DNA of 64,000 nucleotides from Citrobacter sp. R56 (GTDB lineage Bacteria; Pseudomonadota; Gammaproteobacteria; Enterobacterales; Enterobacteriaceae): NCBI RefSeq assembly GCF_016811995.1, contig NZ_CP069159.1, positions 558,001 to 622,000 of the forward strand, read 5' to 3'. Shown piece by piece: positions 60,001 to 64,000 of this stretch (position 1 is its first letter; each line of letters starts with the position of its first letter). The notes under the pieces were generated by a model. It saw only the letters and a program-made list of their open reading frames with translations, ran no database searches and was not told where the DNA came from. The position numbers and the translations under genes were made by a program.

Positions 60001-60079
60001 AACCAAAATCCATAAACTGGATCCCGGAGTCACCCACCAGGGTAATTTGACGATCAAAAGATATAATCTCAGGCAACAT
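57011..60079 (-). CDS. srfB: SrfB, virulence-associated Hsp70/actin-fold ATPase
   Basis: 1022 residues, usual SrfB length. Two actin-like phosphate motifs: LILDVGNSRTCGILIE near residue 255 and ASIDIGGGTTDLVISDYRL near residue 575. A family of large nucleotide-binding proteins with helical insertions; no signal peptide. It could drive assembly or remodelling together with the GTPase SrfC, which is translationally coupled. Start has no close upstream competitor; SrfA stop lies 17 bases before. Confidence 0.9.
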   Translation of the reverse strand: MLPEIISFDRQITLVGDSGIQFMDFGLSLGHQPAGEFVKLANGVLTRLIYNEQRDYYFYQPNPDNIEKAKSQYDIPVEQSLKLFDGIWLPLPLLRFSPPNVYQEGPLNWARFRLVKLPEPDMDGHSHRMTLAIDTRIMAKQQAAADLSPNQEDVNAGATFAVATATYALNWYLTQDWITDWLKEVFKEASKGRDIDEREQELTQQYPLAHYLNLLSLMSIPVEGLQSQAAPVIELPQFRMIANRETNAIKPIAVDLILDVGNSRTCGILIEDHGQSGSGMRHNYVLKLRDLSEPEHVYTDPFESRVEFSQAFFGKDHCSVRSGRHDAFQWPTIARIGGEASRLAARRKGSEGSTGLSSPKRYLWDEKFYGQGWRFNGSYVQDSNPLATAAPFANLIDERGEALHTIEDEMDRIPVFTPRYSRSSLMTFMLAEVLTQAISQINSPEQRIRQGHAGIPRQLRHIILTVPPGMPMAERCVLDERMRQAVGLVWKSLRWHNGENDPYEDEQGEHSQSSIKIPLPRIRVEWDEASCAQLVYLYTEVNQNFAGHPEEFFDAIGQPDRTDRESITIASIDIGGGTTDLVISDYRLDRNGLAGGGTNVHIIPHQRFRDSFKIAGDDILLDVIQSYVLPAFELALREAGVMSVETLMSQLCGSQNISAAEAVLRQQLSLQLFVPLALHILGKYEQYDPLDEQTHTLINQRVDELLPAGCIRDEVEGFVRREVQKAGGPTDFKLAEIMLNLPLAKLHSDLCAGKFNIDKVLTALCEVLSCYHCDLLLLTGRPSQLPGIQAIIRRNLPLPPGRILPLHGYQTGTWYPFHKNGHIDDPKSTASVGAMLTQLCANHSIPNFHFRTSALKPYSTIRHIGTIDMDNLIRNADIVYRHIESENGQIKLPAITDENGEKTTQSIIMRGDLRLGYRQLDAERWAAAPLYTLRFSEEGRKKFSAATSTDNGSPYLKVRLTIDKGKRAHQLGLISDRLTIADVSSNTDKSFSKRDVDLELNTMPDTGLIDSRHWLDSGSVKK

Positions 60080-60096
60080 AGTTATTTCGTCCCTGT

Positions 60097-61557
60097 TCAG
60101 GAATTAGGTTGAAGCATGCGAATCGGGAACGTTTTTTCCCTATCACTGCTGCCAATACAATCGGCGTGGCCGGCAGCCGGTGATTTGCACTCGATTGTCG
60201 GCACGATAAAGTTTGAACCGTCACTACACGTCATCTGCTCAGGATTCGTAATGCTGAGAGCGCCTTGCTGCACATTGCCGCTGGCTGGACCACGGCAAGT
60301 TACACCGCTGGATTGATGGACGCTGACGGTGCCATTGCCCTGGTCAAAGTTATATTGCAGTTGCAGAGGACGCCCGGTGAGTTTGTCCTGAATACCACCA
60401 TTCACGCGCCATTCACCGTTGAGAAACTGCGCCGGGCCATCGGGAAGGGTGGCAGGAAGCGTCAGCGGTTCACCCTGGGCCGGAATCACCGGCGGTGCGG
60501 TGACGGGGGCAGCGGCAGGTGGCGTTTGGGCGTCTGCAGCGGCTGATACAACTGGAGGGACTGGCGTTGTTGGGTGGTCAGCGCTGGTTTCATTTGCTGC
60601 AGTTTGTGGGGGCATTGTGTCGCCGCTGACCACTGCGGTAGTTACGTCTGTTGGGATGGTTGGCTCCAGAGTTGGATGCGCGACGACGGTCCCTTCCACA
60701 ATGCCGGGAACGACATGTGGGCTGGCTACGATTTCTGCACGTGTGTGAGAGTCTGGGATCGTCACGTCAGAGGTGCTAACGGCTGGATGCTCAACGACAG
60801 GATCCGCCACGACCGCAATTTTATTCGTGGTGACGGCAGGGAGACCTGGGATTGAGAGAGAAGGCACGCATCCGCGCAGCAGTCCCAATAACAGCGCCAG
60901 CAGGAGTAACGCCAGCAGCAACCAGAGCAGCCAACGCCAGCTCCAGCGTCGGGTCCGTACCAGGGTATCGACAACAGGGGCTGCGGCAGGCGTCACGGAT
61001 TTTTCCGTTTGCTCTTGGGATTTTTCGGCTACAAGAGATGACGCTGGTACCGATGCCGGACTCAGCCAATGCATAGGACTGCGCTGCCCGCCCTCCGGAT
61101 GGACAAATCCCCAGAAGGTAATCACCAGGATCCCGTTGACGAGATAAACGAACTCGTAATCAGGGAAATATGTCACTGACTTCAGCAACTGGGCGAAGAC
61201 GCGGCGATCACCACCAGTTCTGCTTTGCTCCGCATTGAGCAACTGTTCGCTGAGTGACTGAACTGCCACCTGAAACTCATTAAACTGCTGGTGTGCTGAT
61301 TCCCGCTCCGCCTCGCTTGCGCCGCTCCACGGGATAACATCGCCGGGGAAACTGCTGTACCAGTCGGTTCTGTCTCCGCCTTGATCGTTTTGTGGTATGG
61401 CCAAATGACGGGCCAGATCGCGCCCGGCATCGAGACGGTAGATAGTTTCACGTAGCTGGAAAGCCATTTTGAAAACCGGATAGCCCGTTTCACCCAGAGC
61501 CTTAAATGAGGAGTTATGTCCGGTACGCAGCAGTGGTCCCTGAATCGAATTTCGCAT
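60097..61557 (-). CDS. srfA: SrfA family protein
   Basis: 486 residues. The N-terminal domain (about 1-200) carries the SrfA pattern: FKALGETGYPVFKMAFQLRE, then DRTDWYSSFPGDVIPWSGA. One long membrane helix near 206-230 (WLLWLLLALLLLALLLGLLR), a Thr/Pro/Ala/Val-rich periplasmic linker of about 150 residues (low complexity), and a Cys-rich C-terminal domain (four Cys; CRGPASG, MTCSDGS, ECKSPAAGHADC). It probably anchors SrfB/SrfC to the inner membrane. The low-complexity linker is the region most likely to vary between strains. Confidence 0.85.
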   Translation of the reverse strand: MRNSIQGPLLRTGHNSSFKALGETGYPVFKMAFQLRETIYRLDAGRDLARHLAIPQNDQGGDRTDWYSSFPGDVIPWSGASEAERESAHQQFNEFQVAVQSLSEQLLNAEQSRTGGDRRVFAQLLKSVTYFPDYEFVYLVNGILVITFWGFVHPEGGQRSPMHWLSPASVPASSLVAEKSQEQTEKSVTPAAAPVVDTLVRTRRWSWRWLLWLLLALLLLALLLGLLRGCVPSLSIPGLPAVTTNKIAVVADPVVEHPAVSTSDVTIPDSHTRAEIVASPHVVPGIVEGTVVAHPTLEPTIPTDVTTAVVSGDTMPPQTAANETSADHPTTPVPPVVSAAADAQTPPAAAPVTAPPVIPAQGEPLTLPATLPDGPAQFLNGEWRVNGGIQDKLTGRPLQLQYNFDQGNGTVSVHQSSGVTCRGPASGNVQQGALSITNPEQMTCSDGSNFIVPTIECKSPAAGHADCIGSSDREKTFPIRMLQPNS

Positions 61558-61607
61558 TATCTAAACCTTTTAAGGCTGTAATTTGACAAAAGTCACAGTG
61601 ATGCAGA

Positions 61608-62753
61608 CTAATTTTTGCTCGCGCCAGCCGTCCATTCAAAACCCCAGCCATAGTGCTTATCCAGCGACTTCCGTTCCGGGAAGAAACGGTCAAGACGTTC
61701 AACGTTGATATTGCCATCGACGTTTTTGAGTCTGGCTATCGCTGCGACGTTATTGAGCTGATTGCTATCAGTGAGCGTGGATTTAATGGGGGGCTGATCG
61801 GGAACATAAATCGTGATGGTGGCATTGGTCCCTTGCCAGTTATCGGCACCGCCGTAAATGAAGCTATACACCAAGACTTCATCAATATCCTGCCAGTGGC
61901 TGCCATTGACAAAGAGCCATTCACCATCCTGGTCGTTGCCTTCACGTAGATCTTTTTGCAGCAACAGATAAGGTGGCTTGTCATAGTTTCCGAGGAATTT
62001 ACTCAACGCTTCGGCGCCGCTGATCTTGCCGTTTTTAAAACGAATAAAGGCGGCGATATCAAGATCGATAGGCTCTTTGTGGTTGCCCTGTTGCCACGTC
62101 AGGTTAATTTTGATCCGCCCGAAATCTTTGCGTTTCTCCAGATTAATGCTGGGGTTCGCTTGGGTTAATTCCGTGCTGGCTGGCGCGGCGGCAGGCGTGG
62201 TGACGGGCGCTTCGTGATGAACCGGAGGGGGAACCTCGGTAGGTTTTTTTTTAGACCACCACCACCAGGAGAAGGTAATCAGCAACAGCAGCAGCAACAA
62301 TAATAGCCATGGCAAAAAACGCCGCCACCATGGGATAACGACCACGGGAAGCGGGGCTGTTTTACTGACAATGGCCCAGTTGATCAGCACTGGTTCACCA
62401 TTCACGCTATAACAGTTGAGTTCGCGTGAATGTGTTAGCAGCATTTGCAATGCGTATACCGAGTGTTCTTCGCCGCGCGCGACCAGTTGTTCGATCAAAC
62501 CCGCCAGAATATCCTGGTACTGCTGGCGTTTGCTTTGTACGCAGAGTTGCTCTTCATCACTTAATGCTGCAAAAGGTTTAGCCAGTCCCTGGCGTTCAGT
62601 CCACCATTCTAGGTAACCTTCTGAATTACGACGAGCAGTGGCGTAGAGCAGAGCCAGGGACGGCGGAAGATGACGGTGTATGATTGCAACCGTCTCCTCG
62701 TATATTGTCAGAGTCGCTTCATCAATAGGCGCAGCAGTTGTTAGTCGTTGCAT
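61608..62753 (-). CDS. Membrane-anchored TerD-like domain protein
   Basis: 381 residues. Cytoplasmic helical N-domain (about 1-140), one membrane helix about 147-168 (LPWLLLLLLLLLITFSWWWW), Pro/Ala linker, then a C-terminal domain of about 175 residues with a TerD-like course: KINLTWQQGNHKEPIDLDIA, AFIRFKNGK, DQDGEWLFVNGSHWQDIDEV, and the closing GWGFEW. TerD proteins bind calcium through Asp residues; DLDIAAF is the matching acidic spot. It sits outside the cytoplasm here, unlike classical TerD. First gene of the operon. TerD assignment is by pattern only. Confidence 0.65.
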   Translation of the reverse strand: MQRLTTAAPIDEATLTIYEETVAIIHRHLPPSLALLYATARRNSEGYLEWWTERQGLAKPFAALSDEEQLCVQSKRQQYQDILAGLIEQLVARGEEHSVYALQMLLTHSRELNCYSVNGEPVLINWAIVSKTAPLPVVVIPWWRRFLPWLLLLLLLLLITFSWWWWSKKKPTEVPPPVHHEAPVTTPAAAPASTELTQANPSINLEKRKDFGRIKINLTWQQGNHKEPIDLDIAAFIRFKNGKISGAEALSKFLGNYDKPPYLLLQKDLREGNDQDGEWLFVNGSHWQDIDEVLVYSFIYGGADNWQGTNATITIYVPDQPPIKSTLTDSNQLNNVAAIARLKNVDGNINVERLDRFFPERKSLDKHYGWGFEWTAGASKN

Positions 62754-62843
62754 AACCGAAATCAGTGTTGTTGTGAATTAGTTACGTGATATGCGTACAG
62801 CCGCATATCAGCAAACCAGGGCAGTTTTCTTCAGCGGGCAGAT

Positions 62844-62875
62844 AAAAGTGGCCTACGTAAACTGGTGCCACTTTT
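62844..62875 (-). terminator. Intrinsic terminator after the coiled-coil lipoprotein gene
   Basis: Stem AAAAGTGGC / GCCACTTTT with a 14-base loop; T4 at the end on the minus strand. It separates the lipoprotein gene from the srf operon, so the operon starts from a promoter within 62754-62843. Confidence 0.75.
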
Positions 62876-62884
62876 ATTGCACTT

Positions 62885-63367
62885 CTAACGAAGCGTGTTT
62901 GCTTCTTCAAGGACTTTTATTTTCTGCTTGGCTTCAGCGACTTTTTTTTCAATTGCCGTAATTTCACTTACGCTACTGGCATGCTGAGATTGTCGCTGCA
63001 GGTCCTGCAATTGCTGAATTTCCTTCTGGCGCTCACTGCTTTTCATTTTGCTGGATTTCAGTTGTGCAAGAGTCTGCGACAGATCTGATTGAACGGCGTC
63101 TAGCCTGGCTTGTTCATCGGCCAGCTTTTGGTTTACGGTTTGCTCTCTGTTTCGGGTATAGGCCTGCTGTTGCTTCGCCGACTCATTTTCATACTGGCTG
63201 AGTCGGACCTGCTGCTCTTTTTGATCAACCTGCTGGCGATAACCACCGGAAGAGGCGCAGCTTAGTTTGGTTATAAAACTCGGATCTTGTGCATGTAAAT
63301 CACAGTCCTGTGGTGATGTGGCACAACCGGTAAGTACGATTGATGCGAGAAGTACGTATTTTCTCAT
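62885..63367 (-). CDS. Coiled-coil lipoprotein
   Basis: 160 residues from MRKYVLLASIVLTGCATSPQ: lipoprotein signal peptide with lipobox LTGC. A longer ATG at 63391 would spoil the signal peptide. The mature protein is almost entirely charged coiled coil (residues about 40-160; Gln/Lys/Glu rich) with a Cys pair region (CDLHAQDP, LSCASSGG). Ser after the lipid Cys is not Asp, so outer-membrane sorting is expected. Not a family I can name. Confidence 0.75.
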   Translation of the reverse strand: MRKYVLLASIVLTGCATSPQDCDLHAQDPSFITKLSCASSGGYRQQVDQKEQQVRLSQYENESAKQQQAYTRNREQTVNQKLADEQARLDAVQSDLSQTLAQLKSSKMKSSERQKEIQQLQDLQRQSQHASSVSEITAIEKKVAEAKQKIKVLEEANTLR

Positions 63368-63422
63368 CAAATAGTCCATGAATAGAGTCAAATAACGACG
63401 CTTTATACGCTAAAGCTGTCTT

Positions 63423-63447
63423 AAAAAGGCCGATAACCCTATCGGCC
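63423..63447 (-). terminator. Intrinsic terminator after the glycine-zipper gene
   Basis: Stem GGCCGAT / ATCGGCC, 6-base loop, then TTTTT on the minus strand. 9 bases past the stop at 63456, ending that gene before the lipoprotein gene. Confidence 0.85.
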
Positions 63448-63455
63448 GAAAGTAA

Positions 63456-64000
63456 TCAGCCCAGAGAAATAGCCTGGCGTTGTTCGTAAAACTCGTTCGT
63501 TTCTTTTTCCAGGTCGCTGATCTTGCTATTAAGACTGGCATACTCTTTGTTTAAATTTTCCAGTTTGCTTTTCTCAGCAGTCGTCGCGGTTGTTTGTCCT
63601 TGCAGAGCGACTTTAAAGGCAGACTCTTTGTCTTTCATACCTTTTATCGTCTCTTTCATCTTGCTGATGTTGGCATCGATTTGCGCTAACTGAGTTTTGG
63701 CACCCGCTTTGTCAAATCCAGCCTTATCCTTTTGAATGCTAATTTTGGTTAAGGTAGCTTGGTTTTCACTAATAACTTGTTTCATTGCGAGGGTAGATTT
63801 TTCCACCGCAGCAGTATCTTTGCTAATGTCAGTATCCATTGCCTGCAGGCGCTCGGCCGTTGAGGCATAATCTTTTTTCAGGCCATCAAGATAGTAGTTA
63901 GCTGTCATACCAGCTGCACATCCTGCAGCACCACCAATAGCCGCCCCTGCAAGCGCATTCTTAGAATCGCCTGCGAGAGCACCAACCAGAGCACCGAGAG
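63456..64000 (-). CDS. Glycine-zipper coiled-coil protein, 5' end outside the window
   Basis: The frame stays open to the edge of the window: LGALVGALAGDSKNALAGAA, then IGGAAGCAAGMTANYYLDGL, and a coiled coil of about 140 residues. An internal ATG at 63908 would remove the glycine zipper and is not the true start. Likely exported (zipper plus Cys) and probably a lipoprotein with its signal peptide beyond 64000. Not recognised further. Confidence 0.7.
   Translation of the reverse strand, partial: LGALVGALAGDSKNALAGAAIGGAAGCAAGMTANYYLDGLKKDYASTAERLQAMDTDISKDTAAVEKSTLAMKQVISENQATLTKISIQKDKAGFDKAGAKTQLAQIDANISKMKETIKGMKDKESAFKVALQGQTTATTAEKSKLENLNKEYASLNSKISDLEKETNEFYEQRQAISLG

Noticed and set aside
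63456-63908. Complete 150-residue gene starting at 63908
   Set aside because: The open frame with a glycine zipper continues past the window edge, so the true start lies outside.

Overview
The window looks like chromosome of an enterobacterium of the Citrobacter/Salmonella/Escherichia group. I infer Citrobacter, because the first 29 kb follow the E. coli yqjK-to-nfeF order with near-identical proteins, the ebg genes are kept, and srf genes are present. This is inference: no rRNA or tRNA gene is present to settle the genus.

Backbone (1-29.2 kb). In order: yqjK-yqjE-yqjD-yqjC, mzrA-yqjA (envelope stress and DedA), exuR, exuT divergent from uxaC-uxaA (hexuronate uptake and catabolism), ygjV, sstT, alx with its manganese/pH-responsive leader, ygjR, ygjP, rlmG, fadH, ygjI, ebgC-ebgA-ebgR (evolved beta-galactosidase), ygjH, patA, aer, nfeR and nfeF. 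Operators, CRP, Fur, sigma-54 and sigma-28 sites and several terminators can be read directly. E. coli genes missing here include ygjJ, ygjK and the ygjMN pair.

Accessory region (29.2-64 kb). E. coli has ileX-mug-rpoD after nfeF. Here there is instead a long island running off the window. It holds: (a) a small Arg-rich ORF with a structured leader and a YoaC-like gene; (b) a six-gene minus-strand operon at 30.1-35.5 kb with a WYL regulator, a pore-like Gly/Ala-rich membrane protein, an HNH nuclease with a membrane half, a YkgJ-type Cys-cluster protein, a PD-(D/E)XK nuclease and an unknown protein, which resembles a defence or conflict system; (c) a scrap zone at 35.6-41.0 kb with a decayed and an intact IS3-family element, an orphan SUKH protein, P2-like prophage debris and small membrane proteins; (d) an ABC ATPase/MacB/TolC/HlyD export operon at 41.1-45.7 kb, divergent from a secreted FlhE-family protein; (e) at 47.8-62.8 kb, a nine-gene minus-strand operon with a TerD-like membrane protein, SrfA, SrfB (Hsp70/actin-fold), SrfC (dynamin-like GTPase), a membrane protein, a von Willebrand A protein, an ABC ATPase, an FtsX permease and a formylglycine-enzyme-fold protein; two separately terminated genes for coiled-coil envelope proteins lie upstream.

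How the genes may work together. From SrfB to the last gene the reading frames touch, overlap or lie within about 50 bases, so the products are probably made in fixed ratio as one envelope machine. SrfABC homologues have been reported as a cytotoxin in other enterics, but the TerD/vWA/ABC/FGE partners are not explained by that. The best candidates for an undescribed system are this operon, the WYL-HNH operon and the MacB/TolC/FlhE-like exporter.
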